DNA of 64,000 nucleotides, from positions 2,976,001 through 3,040,000 of the forward strand of contig NC_014393.1 in NCBI RefSeq assembly GCF_000145275.1. Reading direction: 5' to 3'. The notes below the pieces were generated by a model. That model searched no databases. It saw only the letters and a list, made by a program, of their open reading frames with translations, and had not been told where the DNA came from. The number at the start of each line of letters is the position of its first letter. Positions within the stretch are counted from its first letter, which is position 1. The translations under genes were made by a program, and so were the position numbers. The DNA comes from Clostridium cellulovorans 743B (lineage in GTDB: Bacteria > Bacillota > Clostridia > Clostridiales > Clostridiaceae). Positions 49,468 through 58,625 of this stretch are shown here, piece by piece.

Positions 49468-50649
49468 TTAAGCTCTTTCGTATTCCAACTTAATGTTTTC
49501 TTGAAGCATAAAGTTAATTAAAGAATAAAACTCTTTGTATTTTTCATCCTCTAAAATCTCGGTTAAACATTTCCTATCATTTACACTAAGTTCTTTACAA
49601 CAACTTCTATTATGAATTAACACTTCTTTTGCCATGTTAGTAGGCTGAAATTCAATATTTGTTTTTCCCCTTAAGTAATTATATATTCTTAAGCTCTCTA
49701 CATCAATATTTCCGTAATAATAATAGCTACATTCTCTATTATTATTAAGAATCTTTGTTAACAGTTCTTGCCTAATAAAATTTTGCATTCCACCTAAACA
49801 TATAAAGACACCATCAGTTTCATCACATTTATGAAAAGCAGTGAGACTTTCAACTACTGTTACTTGTTGGTCTAAAATCTTAATTTCTTCTATAAGAGAT
49901 AAATCTCTAGAACTAAGAGCTATTCCTTCTAAAAATTCACTTATATCTAGAAAATTCTTTTTTGTCTTTATCTTAATATACCCTTTCATATGTATCTGTG
50001 AATAGTAGCTACAGATATTATAATCCCTAACATAATCTTCTTTTCCAAAATCCTTTAATACTCTTAAAACTTTATTTTCAATTTCTTCATATCTTTCTGA
50101 ATTTCCAAAAACTTTTGCAGAAAACTCTTTTTTAAGTATTTCTTTTTTCTGCACCACTACATAATCTAACGCTATTAGCAGATCTTGGACATCCTGAAGC
50201 TTTTCAAGATCAAAATATTTTTTAACGGAAATCTTACTAATTATCCGTTCTGAAATCTCCCTAGAAAATTCTCCAAGCAAGTCTTCTCGCTCTAAATAGG
50301 GTACTAATATATTCAATATATCACTCTCTATAGCTGATTTTTCAATTCTATTTACATATTTATAACACTCTTTTAATTTTTCAATATTAAGAGCTACCTT
50401 TTCTATTACATTTTCCTCTGAGGTTTCTTCTCTTACAATTTCAATAAAACCTCTTTTCCCCAATTCTTCGCAGTCAGCGTCTATTTTTTTCTTATATCTT
50501 AAATCTGTGTCATCAAAATATTCTTTAATATTCTTTTTATTAAAATAAAAATATATTTTATGATCCTTTTGAGAAGTACCTTTATATAATGAACTCCTCT
50601 CATAGGAATCAAGTAATGAATTTATTAGAAATTCTTTATAACTCCTCAT
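49468..50649 (-). CDS. Orphan JetD-like (DUF2220) protein
   Basis: Resembles the C-terminal TOPRIM-like domain of JetD, the nuclease subunit of the Wadjet plasmid-defence system. The 393-residue protein has a charged N-terminal half (winged-helix-like, unrecognised), then from about residue 255 the TOPRIM-type pattern: VTVVESLTAF (the conserved Glu), VFICLGGMQNF, and YYGNIDVESLRIYNYL where JetD has a GDID-type motif. The first acidic residue of that motif is Asn here. ATG 50649 has TAGAGG 8 nt upstream. No JetA, JetB or SMC-like JetC gene flanks it; neighbours are threonine ammonia-lyase and trpB. Such lone DUF2220 proteins are common in clostridia and their function is not known. Confidence is in the family, not in nuclease activity. 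Confidence 0.72.
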   Translation of the reverse strand: MRSYKEFLINSLLDSYERSSLYKGTSQKDHKIYFYFNKKNIKEYFDDTDLRYKKKIDADCEELGKRGFIEIVREETSEENVIEKVALNIEKLKECYKYVNRIEKSAIESDILNILVPYLEREDLLGEFSREISERIISKISVKKYFDLEKLQDVQDLLIALDYVVVQKKEILKKEFSAKVFGNSERYEEIENKVLRVLKDFGKEDYVRDYNICSYYSQIHMKGYIKIKTKKNFLDISEFLEGIALSSRDLSLIEEIKILDQQVTVVESLTAFHKCDETDGVFICLGGMQNFIRQELLTKILNNNRECSYYYYGNIDVESLRIYNYLRGKTNIEFQPTNMAKEVLIHNRSCCKELSVNDRKCLTEILEDEKYKEFYSLINFMLQENIKLEYERA

Positions 50650-50849
50650 TGTATAAACCTCTACTAATTAGTCTTATATATCAATTATATTATATATTTC
50701 TACTAAAAACTATAGCATTTTTTTCCAATAAACTTTCAATTTTTATTTTGTCTTTCGTTAAAATTCCAAGAATTTTTTTTAATTTTCATCTATTGTAATT
50801 TAATATTTTCCAGTATTCCACAACAAATTTTGTCGCAAAATCAAAATTC

Positions 50850-50878
50850 TTGATTACCGATTACGTTTTCATTATAAT
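50850..50878 (+). promoter_or_regulatory. Sigma-A promoter of trpB
   Basis: TTGATT (50850-50855) and TATAAT (50873-50878) are separated by 17 bases. Transcription would start near 50,885, leaving a leader of only about 33 nt, too short for a T-box or trp attenuator. Confidence 0.8.
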
Positions 50879-50917
50879 ATATATTGATGATATTTTTAGA
50901 GGAGGGCTAATTTAACA

Positions 50918-52297
50918 ATGAAAAAAGTACCACATAGATTATACTTGACTGAAGATCAAATGCCAAAACAATGGTATAACCTTAGAGCAGATATGAAAGA
51001 ACAACCAGAACCAATGCTAAACCCTGCTAACTTTGAACCTGCTAAAGAGGAAGATTTATATCCTGTATTTTGTAAAGAACTTGCAAGACAAGAAATGGAT
51101 TCTACAACAAGATATTTTGATATACCAGAACCAATTCTAGATATGTACAAGATTTACAGACCATCACCACTTATTCGTGCATACAATTTAGAAAAAGCTC
51201 TTGGAACACCAGCAAAAATTTACTATAAGTTTGAAGGAAATAATACCTCAGGTAGCCATAAACTTAATTCTGCTATTGCTCAAGCATATTATGCTAAAGA
51301 ACAAGGACTTACAAGTCTAACAACTGAAACTGGAGCTGGTCAGTGGGGAACTGCTCTATCAGAAGCTTGTTCTTATTATGATATACCTTTAACTGTATAT
51401 ATGGTAAAAGTTTCATATAATCAAAAACCTTATCGTAAAGCAATTATTCAAACCTTTGGAGCGGATGTAATTCCAAGTCCAAGTGACACTACTAATGCGG
51501 GACGTGCTATTTTAGAATCAGACCCTAATACTGGTGGTAGCCTTGGTTGTGCTATTTCAGAGGCAGTAGAGAAAGCTGTCACTACAGAAGGTTGTAGATA
51601 TGTTTTAGGTTCAGTACTAAATCAAGTTTTACTTCATCAATCAATTATCGGTTTAGAAGCCAAAGCTGCTATGGATATATTAGGTGAATATCCAGACGTT
51701 GTAATAGGCTGTGCTGGTGGTGGTTCTAATTTAGGAGGACTTATCGCACCTTACATGCAAGATAAATTACTTGGAAAAGCAAACCCTAGAATTCTTGCGG
51801 TTGAACCTGCATCTTGTCCTTCATTAACTCGTGGAAGATACGCTTACGACTTCTGCGATACAGGAAAGGTAACACCACTTGCAAAAATGTATACATTAGG
51901 TAGTGGATTTGTTCCTTCTGGTAATCACGCTGGTGGACTTAGATATCATGGAATGTCTCCAGTTCTTTCAAAGCTTTATCATGATGGCTACATGGATGCA
52001 ATATCAGTTGAACAAACAAAGGTATTTGAAGCAGCTGTATTCTTTGCTAAGAATGAAACAATTCTTCCAGCACCAGAATCCGCTCATGCAATCCGTGCTG
52101 CTATAGATGAAGCTATAAAATGCAAAGAAACTGGCGAAGCAAAAACTATTTTATTTGGTCTTACAGGTACTGGTTACTTCGATATGACTGCTTACACATC
52201 ATATCACGAAGGAAAAATGACCGATTATATACCTTCAGACGAAGAATTAAAAATTGGTTTTAATGGCCTTCCAAAAATTCCTGGAATTCAAGAATAA
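50918..52297 (+). CDS. trpB: Tryptophan synthase beta chain, TrpB2 type
   Basis: PLP enzyme joining indole and serine (or a close reaction) to make tryptophan. The 459-residue length, the long N-terminal extension (HRLYLTEDQMPKQWYNLRAD) and KIYRPSPLIRA mark the TrpB2 class, which lacks the alpha-chain contact surface and often acts alone. The PLP Lys is in NTSGSHKLNSA, ETGAGQWGTA is the substrate loop and GCAGGGSNLGG binds phosphate. ATG has GAGGAGGG upstream. No trpA or other trp gene is adjacent, so it may salvage indole. An IS982-type element lies directly after its stop codon. Confidence 0.95.
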   Translation: MKKVPHRLYLTEDQMPKQWYNLRADMKEQPEPMLNPANFEPAKEEDLYPVFCKELARQEMDSTTRYFDIPEPILDMYKIYRPSPLIRAYNLEKALGTPAKIYYKFEGNNTSGSHKLNSAIAQAYYAKEQGLTSLTTETGAGQWGTALSEACSYYDIPLTVYMVKVSYNQKPYRKAIIQTFGADVIPSPSDTTNAGRAILESDPNTGGSLGCAISEAVEKAVTTEGCRYVLGSVLNQVLLHQSIIGLEAKAAMDILGEYPDVVIGCAGGGSNLGGLIAPYMQDKLLGKANPRILAVEPASCPSLTRGRYAYDFCDTGKVTPLAKMYTLGSGFVPSGNHAGGLRYHGMSPVLSKLYHDGYMDAISVEQTKVFEAAVFFAKNETILPAPESAHAIRAAIDEAIKCKETGEAKTILFGLTGTGYFDMTAYTSYHEGKMTDYIPSDEELKIGFNGLPKIPGIQE

Positions 52298-52303
52298 TAA
52301 TTA

Positions 52304-53458
52304 ACCTGTTGTGCTAGCAGATAAGTTTTCATTAAAAGGATATTTATACCATGATTTTAGGCAGTCCTATCCTATTGTCTCATATACTGTTTTTGGAAAT
52401 TATTATCCGAATACTAATTCTTTAATCTTTGATATTTCTATACCTATATTAAAAAATTTATTTATAAAATAGCAAAGATTATGAGCTAATATTTTATTTG
52501 ATATTCTTGTGGCAAATCCCCAAGTTGATTTTGTAAGAACCCTCTGCATATTTAATTGCTCGGAGAGCTGAGAAAAAGTAGTTTCTACTCTACGACGAGC
52601 CTTGAATATCAACTGCCTAAAAGGTTTTAAAAGTTTAGTTTTACTATTGTTACGATTTATTGTTAAAAGACGAATGTACCTTGTTTCTTTTAATTGCGAA
52701 GCAACTTTTTGACCTATATATCCTTTATCACCTATTAGTATATCAATCTCTGAATTAGCTGTGAGTTCCCAGACGACATCTCTGTCATCAATATTTGCTG
52801 CTGTTACAGTAAAATCTGTGATATAGCCATCGAGGGCTACTAAAGCATGTAATTTGAATCCATAATATGTTTCTTTTTTCGAAGCGCATCGCCCGTAGGC
52901 AGCCTCCGGCTTAAAAGCTTTATGGAAATGAGCTCTCCCAAACTTACACACAGGAATTGGCATACTATCTGCAATTCTCATTCGGTCATATTGATAGTTA
53001 AGAAATTTCGTTAACTCTTTACGAATTTCATCAATGACTCGAAATAATGACTTTCTAACTCTATGAAACCTCGGCCTACTACAAAAGTTGGGAAATAAGT
53101 CTCGTAGGTTTTTAGAGCAAAATCCAAACCATGCTTTTTCAGAGTCAATGGTTAAGAGTTCACCTACTAAAGAAATCGTAATTATTTCGCTATCAGTCAT
53201 TACTGATTTAGCGATGTTACGACGATTTTTAATAAATGTTGGAGTTACTTTTTGGTAAAAGTCATCAATTATAACATAAGTGACAACAATAAAATCTTTT
53301 AAGTCATTTATTGTTATGGTAGAATCTTTATTAAACTCTGGCATATAGGTTAGCCTCCTATCATTAGATTAGTGGTGTTTTTTAATGATAGGTTAGCAAA
53401 TATGCTGGAGTTTTTCTATTTGTAAGTATTGCCAGCGTATTTAACTAGCACAACGGGT
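52304..53458 (-). mobile_element. Complete IS982-family insertion sequence (1155 bp)
   Basis: Terminal inverted repeats ACCTGTTGTGCTAG (52304-52317) and ACCCGTTGTGCTAG read inward from 53458 differ at one base of 14. A 6-bp direct repeat TAATTA flanks the element (52298-52303 and 53459-53464), the target-site duplication. It carries one intact transposase gene on the minus strand. Intact ends, duplication and gene suggest recent insertion. Confidence 0.93.
52403..53344 (-). CDS. IS982-family DDE transposase
   Basis: Catalyses movement of the surrounding element. The 313-residue length is typical. Acidic triad candidates: Asp in RIADSMPIPVC, Asp in DILIGDKGYIGQK and Glu in ARRRVETTFSQLSE. The YYGFKLHALV and AANIDDRDVV stretches are characteristic. 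ATG 53344 follows AGGAGG. No frameshift or stop, so it may be active. Confidence 0.95.
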   Translation of the reverse strand: MPEFNKDSTITINDLKDFIVVTYVIIDDFYQKVTPTFIKNRRNIAKSVMTDSEIITISLVGELLTIDSEKAWFGFCSKNLRDLFPNFCSRPRFHRVRKSLFRVIDEIRKELTKFLNYQYDRMRIADSMPIPVCKFGRAHFHKAFKPEAAYGRCASKKETYYGFKLHALVALDGYITDFTVTAANIDDRDVVWELTANSEIDILIGDKGYIGQKVASQLKETRYIRLLTINRNNSKTKLLKPFRQLIFKARRRVETTFSQLSEQLNMQRVLTKSTWGFATRISNKILAHNLCYFINKFFNIGIEISKIKELVFG

Positions 53459-53463
53459 TAATT

Positions 53464-53511
53464 AAAGACTGTATATCAATAGAATAATGAATTCTTTGAT
53501 ATACAGTCTTT
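53464..53511 (+). terminator. Terminator originally belonging to trpB
   Basis: A perfect 16-bp stem (AAAGACTGTATATCAA and its complement, 53464-53479 and 53496-53511). It would have lain just after trpB before the insertion sequence separated them by about 1.16 kb. It may also end rubredoxin transcripts from the other side. Confidence 0.75.
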
Positions 53512-53534
53512 ATAATTGATTAGGTATCTCTAAT

Positions 53535-53696
53535 TTACTCTTCTACTTCAAAATCATCTTTGCCTACTCCACACAATGGACATACCCAAGTATCTGGAAT
53601 ATCGTCAAAATCTGTACCTGGTTGTACTCCATTATCTGGGTCACCTTCTTCAGGATTATACACATAACCACACACTAAGCAAACATATTTTTTCAT
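53535..53696 (-). CDS. Rubredoxin
   Basis: A 53-residue iron-cysteine electron carrier. Two knuckles, CLVCGY and CPLCGV, give the four Cys ligands; DPDNGVQPGTDFDDIPDTW is the conserved core. Start ATG with AGGAGG 7 nt upstream. Complete, single gene between the trpB terminator and the beta-galactosidase gene. In anaerobes rubredoxin serves oxygen and peroxide detoxification among other roles; its partner here is not visible. Confidence 0.97.
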   Translation of the reverse strand: MKKYVCLVCGYVYNPEEGDPDNGVQPGTDFDDIPDTWVCPLCGVGKDDFEVEE

Positions 53697-53887
53697 TATT
53701 TAGCCTCCTATATTTTAATACTTTTATTATTACCCAAATAATCATTTCTCTTGTACATTTTTATCTATATATTTATAAATAAAATTCTAGTATTTTATGC
53801 TAAATAATTTTCAGTTTAGTTTTGTTTATAGATTAATCCCTGATTTATGATTTTTTTAAATCTATATATTGACTAAAACTATAACTG

Positions 53888-55948
53888 CTATCTAGTTTCC
53901 TCTATTATTACTATTCCGAATGGTGTTAAGGATATTCTTTCTTTTAATGATTCTTTTGAAAGAAAATCTATGAATTTGCCTTCTCCAATATTAACAACAG
54001 CTTCTGCGTTATTGAAATTCATTAAGAAGATATAATTCTTTTCTCCATCTGTTCTTACTTGTGCAGTTACTCCAAGAGGAAGTTCTGTATCAAGTGCTTT
54101 TTTAACCTTAGTTTCTTCTATAAGCTTACCGTAAAATGCATCAAAGAAATCATCCTTAGTTCTTGCTGCTAAATAATAAGCTTTTCCTGTGCCAAAGTTA
54201 TTAACTGTAACAGCAGGTCTGCCAGCATAAAAATCTTTATCATAATAAGCAATAGCTTTTGCTGTTTCTTCATGGATTAAATCACATAATTCAAAGGCTT
54301 CAAAAGTTCCATTTACAGAAAGCTCATTTTCTTTAAAAGTTACAGAATTTCTTTCATTATCATAAAGGGAATCTATTTCTTCTGACCAAATACCTAATAC
54401 TTTTCTAAGTGGCCCTGGGAATCCTCCTAAGAAACATAAATCTGTTTCATTAACTATTCCTGACCAATAAGTTGCTACAAAAGTTCCACCATCGTTAACG
54501 AATTTTTCAATTCTTTCTGCAACACCTGGTCTCACCATATAAAGCATTGGTGCAACAAGTATTTTGTATTTTGAAAAATCTTGGTCCATATTTATTACAT
54601 CTACTGGCACGCCTTTTTTCCAGAAAGTTTTATAATGGTTAACTACTGTTTCTTCGTATTTAACTCCAATGTTTCTTGGACCTCTTCCATCATTTACAGC
54701 CCATCTATTTTCCCAATCAAATATAATAGCAGTATCTGCTGGTACTGTAGTACCAACTATCTCATCCATTTTACTTAATGCATTTCCAACATCAGTTACA
54801 TCTCTAAATACACGAGTGTTTTCATGTCCACAATGATCTACTACAGCACCATGGAATTTTTCACTTGCACCTCTGCTTTTTCTCCATTGGAAATATTGAA
54901 CAGTATCAGAACCATGTGCAACAGCTTGAAGTGAAGATAATAAATGCATTCCTGGCTTTTTAAGTTTACTGATGCCTTGCCAATTAGTTAAGCTTGGAGT
55001 ACTTTCCATTAACATAAATGGTTTTCCACCTTTTAATGATCTCATAACATCATGGTACATAGATATATACATTGCTAAATCAGCATCACTTTGACTACCA
55101 TGCCATTGAGGGTAATTATCCCAAGATACTACATCCAACTCTTTAGCAACTTCCCAATAGTTTAATCCATCAAAGTATTCCATTAAGTTTGTTGTAATAG
55201 GCACTTCAGGATTTATTTCTCTAAGAGGTTTCATTTCGTGCTTCATGAAATCAGTAGTTTGGTATGTAACAAATCTCTTCCAATCCAAATTTAATCCATG
55301 AAGACTGCTATCTCCTAGTGGTCCTGGTGATTCAATTTGTGACCAAGAAGTATATCTATGACTCCAAAACTCTGTCCACCAAGCATGATTTAAATTATCA
55401 AGAGTCTCATATTTATCTTTTAACCAATTTCTGAAAGCTTCTTGACACAATTCACAATGACAGTCTCCTCCAAATTCATTTGATATATGCCATAAAAGAA
55501 CTGCTGGATGTTTTGCATATCTTTCAGCTAATTTTCTATTCATTATTTGGATTTTTTCTCTATAAACAGATGAAGTGTAACAATGATTATGACGTTCACC
55601 ATGATGATTCTTTTGTCTAGCAGAATTAACTCTTAATACTTCAGGATATTTTTCTGATAACCAAGCTGGTCTAGCACCACTTGGAGTAGCTAAAACTACA
55701 TAAATTCCGTTTTCGTATAATTTATCTATAACATTATCCATCCAACCAAAATTAAAGTTACCTTCTTCAGGTTCTAAAGCTGTCCATGAGAAAATTCCTA
55801 TACTCATAACATTACAATTAGAAAGCTTCATAAGTCTTATATCTTCTTCAAAAACTCCTGGATACTTTAACCATTGATCTGGGTTATAATCTCCTCCGTG
55901 GTAAAAGTGAGGAAAGTTTTTATTAATTGGAGCATACTTTTTAACCAT
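53888..55948 (-). CDS. GH42 beta-galactosidase
   Basis: Removes terminal beta-galactose from oligosaccharides, probably in the cytoplasm as there is no signal peptide. ATG 55948 (MVKKYAPINKNF) has GAGGTGA 6 nt upstream; the frame runs to 56020. GH42 layout: catalytic barrel (about 10-390) with acid/base Glu in WHISNEFGG and nucleophile Glu in FMLMESTPS, a Cys cluster around HCELC typical of the zinc site, trimerisation domain (about 395-610) and C-terminal beta domain. At 686 aa it is full length. It diverges from an AraC-type gene 108 bp away, the likely regulator. Confidence 0.94.
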   Translation of the reverse strand: MVKKYAPINKNFPHFYHGGDYNPDQWLKYPGVFEEDIRLMKLSNCNVMSIGIFSWTALEPEEGNFNFGWMDNVIDKLYENGIYVVLATPSGARPAWLSEKYPEVLRVNSARQKNHHGERHNHCYTSSVYREKIQIMNRKLAERYAKHPAVLLWHISNEFGGDCHCELCQEAFRNWLKDKYETLDNLNHAWWTEFWSHRYTSWSQIESPGPLGDSSLHGLNLDWKRFVTYQTTDFMKHEMKPLREINPEVPITTNLMEYFDGLNYWEVAKELDVVSWDNYPQWHGSQSDADLAMYISMYHDVMRSLKGGKPFMLMESTPSLTNWQGISKLKKPGMHLLSSLQAVAHGSDTVQYFQWRKSRGASEKFHGAVVDHCGHENTRVFRDVTDVGNALSKMDEIVGTTVPADTAIIFDWENRWAVNDGRGPRNIGVKYEETVVNHYKTFWKKGVPVDVINMDQDFSKYKILVAPMLYMVRPGVAERIEKFVNDGGTFVATYWSGIVNETDLCFLGGFPGPLRKVLGIWSEEIDSLYDNERNSVTFKENELSVNGTFEAFELCDLIHEETAKAIAYYDKDFYAGRPAVTVNNFGTGKAYYLAARTKDDFFDAFYGKLIEETKVKKALDTELPLGVTAQVRTDGEKNYIFLMNFNNAEAVVNIGEGKFIDFLSKESLKERISLTPFGIVIIEETR

Positions 55949-56056
55949 ATTAATCACCTCATGTAGTATAATTATATTAACATTATATATTCGTAATAAT
56001 ACTAATATCAATCTAAGCATTTTAAGATAAATATGAAAATATTAAGGTGGTAGACA

Positions 56057-56884
56057 ATGAATTATATAACCTTCCCTGTAGTCACTGAATTTGAATCTAA
56101 ATTGCCTGTATATCTTGTAAGTGTTGGTATAAACCATACCCAAGAGCACATTATAAGACTAAAAGGCTATCCTCATTTCCAATGGATACAATGCAGAAAA
56201 GGTTCAGGAATGTTAAAAATTAACAATCAAACTATAACTATAAATGAAAACCAAGCAATGTTATTATTCCCCCATACTTCTCATGAATATTATTCTAGTT
56301 CCGAAGAGTGGATTGTAGACTGGGTTGCCCTTAACGGCTATGCCGTTGAAGAAATCTTAAAAAATGGAGGTATACAACACTCTGAAGTTTTCTCTGTTTC
56401 TGAACCAGAACTTTTTATTTTAAGAATGGAAAAGCTTTTAGAATTAGCAGCATCATATAATACTATAAAAAGTCTTGAAAGCTCTAAAATCATTTATAGC
56501 ATCTTAATGGACATCCTAGCTTATACTTCCACTGATAAAGTAGATTATATGATTAATCAATATTCTAAGCTAAGGCCAGTCCTCGATTATATAGATGATA
56601 ATTATGATAAAATCATTACTTTGCAAGATTTATCAGAAGTTGCTAATGTCACTCCTGAATATCTTTGTACAGTATTTAAAAAAACTACTGGCATACGAGT
56701 CTTTGAATATATTAACAATATCCGAATTAAAAACAGCAAGGAAATGATATTAAGTAAAAAAAACATGCCAATAAAGGAAATCGCAAAAAATTCTGGTTTT
56801 GAAGACGTCAGTTATTTTTGTTCTATGTTTAAAAAAATAGAAAAACTTACTCCAAATGAATTTCGAAAACTCTACGGAATATAA
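56057..56884 (+). CDS. AraC-family transcription regulator
   Basis: Sugar-responsive activator candidate for the divergent GH42 gene. N-terminal cupin-like ligand domain (about 10-160) and a C-terminal double helix-turn-helix (about 170-275) with LQDLSEVANVTPEYLCTVFK and the second helix NSGFEDVSYFCSMFKKIEKLTPNEFRK. Length 275 aa is typical. AAGGTGG lies 7 nt before ATG 56057. The ligand is unknown; position suggests a galactoside. Confidence 0.92.
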   Translation: MNYITFPVVTEFESKLPVYLVSVGINHTQEHIIRLKGYPHFQWIQCRKGSGMLKINNQTITINENQAMLLFPHTSHEYYSSSEEWIVDWVALNGYAVEEILKNGGIQHSEVFSVSEPELFILRMEKLLELAASYNTIKSLESSKIIYSILMDILAYTSTDKVDYMINQYSKLRPVLDYIDDNYDKIITLQDLSEVANVTPEYLCTVFKKTTGIRVFEYINNIRIKNSKEMILSKKNMPIKEIAKNSGFEDVSYFCSMFKKIEKLTPNEFRKLYGI

Positions 56885-56994
56885 CTATTAATACAAAACT
56901 TTACATTAACTTAATATATCATTAATCTCTCTTTTACCTTTTAGTCCCATACTCTAATTGTCAATGCTAGTAATGCATTCAAGGAGGAAAAAAG

Positions 56995-58512
56995 ATGAAA
57001 AGAAAGATTTTAGCAATACTATTATCTGTAACAGCTGCAGTAACAATGTTAACTGGTTGTGGAACTTCTTCGAAAAAGGAAGTAAAAAACACTGAGGTTA
57101 CAGCTTCTAAATCCACAGAAGGAAAAACTCCAAAATATGTTTTCCTTTTTATTGGTGATGGTATGTCTAGTGTGCAAATTAACGCTACTCAGGTATACAG
57201 AGGAAATAACACCTCAGGACAAATAGCTACTAAACCTCTTAATTTTACAGGCTTTCCTGCCGTAGGACTTGCAACTACCTTTGATGCAACTTCCTTCTGC
57301 CCTGACTCTGCATCTACAGGCACTTCTATTTCTAGTGGTGTTAAAACCCATAGTGGAGTTATCGGTTTAAATGTAGATAAAACTACTAAACCTGAAAGTA
57401 TAACAGAAAAATTAAAAGCTGCTGGTAAAAAGATTGGTATTGTTTCAACAGTTACAATAAACCACGCTACTCCAGCTGCCTTCTATGCCCATGTTCCATC
57501 AAGAAATGATTATTATGACATAGCAATGCAACTGCCAGAAAGTAACTTTGATTATTTTGGTGGTGGAAGCATCTATAAAGCAACAGGTGATAAAAAAGAT
57601 AAACAGGATGCTTACGAAGTTATAAAAAGCAAAGGCTATACTATTGCGAATAAAAAAGAAGATATCCAAAAGCTTGATTCCTCATCTAACAAGGTATATG
57701 CTGTAACTCCAGTAACAGAAGATTCTGGATCAATGCCTTATACAATAGATACTAAAGACGGCGACTTAACTCTAGCAGATTATGTTTCTAAAGGCATAGA
57801 TATATTAGACAATGATAAAGGTTTCTTCTTAATGTGTGAATCAGGTAAAATCGACTGGGCGTGTCACGCTAACGATGCTATGAGCGCAATTAAAGAAGTT
57901 ATTGGTTTAGAAAGTGCTGTTCAAAAGGCTATAGATTTCGCTGGAAAACATCCTGATGAAACTTTAATTCTTGTAACTGGTGACCATGAGACTGGTGGTA
58001 TGACAATAGGATATGCCGCTACTGGTTATAACACTGCCTTTAACATTCTAGACAAGCAAAAAATCTCTTACATTGCCTTTGATACTTTAATAAGCAAGAA
58101 GAAAGAAGCAAACCCAAATATATCTTTCGAAGAAGTTATGCCAATGATTAAAGAAAATTTTGGACTGATTGCCCCAGGTGATGCTGATGCCAATGTTGAA
58201 GCAAACAAACCATATGTTCTAACTAGCTATGAATATCAAAAGCTCCAAAATGCTTTTGCTGAATCTATGAAAAAAGCAGATCAACGTACAAAAAATGAAG
58301 AGACAGCAGTTCTTTATGGAGAATACGATCCACTTTCTGTCACTATCACCCATATTATAAATAATAAAGCTGGAATAGGCTGGACTTCTTATTCTCATAC
58401 AGGTACACCAGTACCAGTTTACGCTTATGGAGCTTCTTCCGAAATTTTTGAAGGTTCATATGATAATACTGATATCTTCAAAAAACTAGTTGATGTTTGC
58501 AAAGTAAAATAA
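56995..58512 (+). CDS. Lipoprotein alkaline phosphatase
   Basis: Hydrolyses phosphate esters at the outer face of the membrane. A lipoprotein signal peptide ends in MLTGCG, with Cys about residue 22 as the lipid site. The PhoA-type core has the first metal Asp in FIGDGMSS, nucleophile Ser in CPDSASTG, HATPAAFYAHV, ESGKIDWACHAND and VTGDHETGG. The last His ligand is in YSHTGTPVP. Length 505 aa, complete. AAGGAGG is 7 nt before the start. No pho-box was recognised; own terminator follows. Confidence 0.94.
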   Translation: MKRKILAILLSVTAAVTMLTGCGTSSKKEVKNTEVTASKSTEGKTPKYVFLFIGDGMSSVQINATQVYRGNNTSGQIATKPLNFTGFPAVGLATTFDATSFCPDSASTGTSISSGVKTHSGVIGLNVDKTTKPESITEKLKAAGKKIGIVSTVTINHATPAAFYAHVPSRNDYYDIAMQLPESNFDYFGGGSIYKATGDKKDKQDAYEVIKSKGYTIANKKEDIQKLDSSSNKVYAVTPVTEDSGSMPYTIDTKDGDLTLADYVSKGIDILDNDKGFFLMCESGKIDWACHANDAMSAIKEVIGLESAVQKAIDFAGKHPDETLILVTGDHETGGMTIGYAATGYNTAFNILDKQKISYIAFDTLISKKKEANPNISFEEVMPMIKENFGLIAPGDADANVEANKPYVLTSYEYQKLQNAFAESMKKADQRTKNEETAVLYGEYDPLSVTITHIINNKAGIGWTSYSHTGTPVPVYAYGASSEIFEGSYDNTDIFKKLVDVCKVK

Positions 58513-58527
58513 ATTAGAAATACTAAG

Positions 58528-58574
58528 AAATCTACACGTTGTTCTTATCTGATAGCTAAAATACGTGTAGATTT
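58528..58574 (+). terminator. Terminator of the alkaline phosphatase gene
   Basis: AAATCTACACGT and ACGTGTAGATTT (58528-58539, 58563-58574) form a perfect 12-bp stem followed by CTTTACTTT. Confidence 0.75.
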
Positions 58575-58625
58575 CTTTACTTTCAAATGATGAAAATTTC
58601 TGCTTTTTAGAAAGGGGTAATTACT

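Noticed and set aside
50800..50917. T-box or trp attenuator before trpB
   Set aside because: The promoter leaves a leader of only about 33 nt, too short for either.
49468..53696. A defence island built around the JetD-like gene and the insertion sequence
   Set aside because: The other genes are metabolic or transposition genes, and no JetABC, restriction or toxin gene is present.
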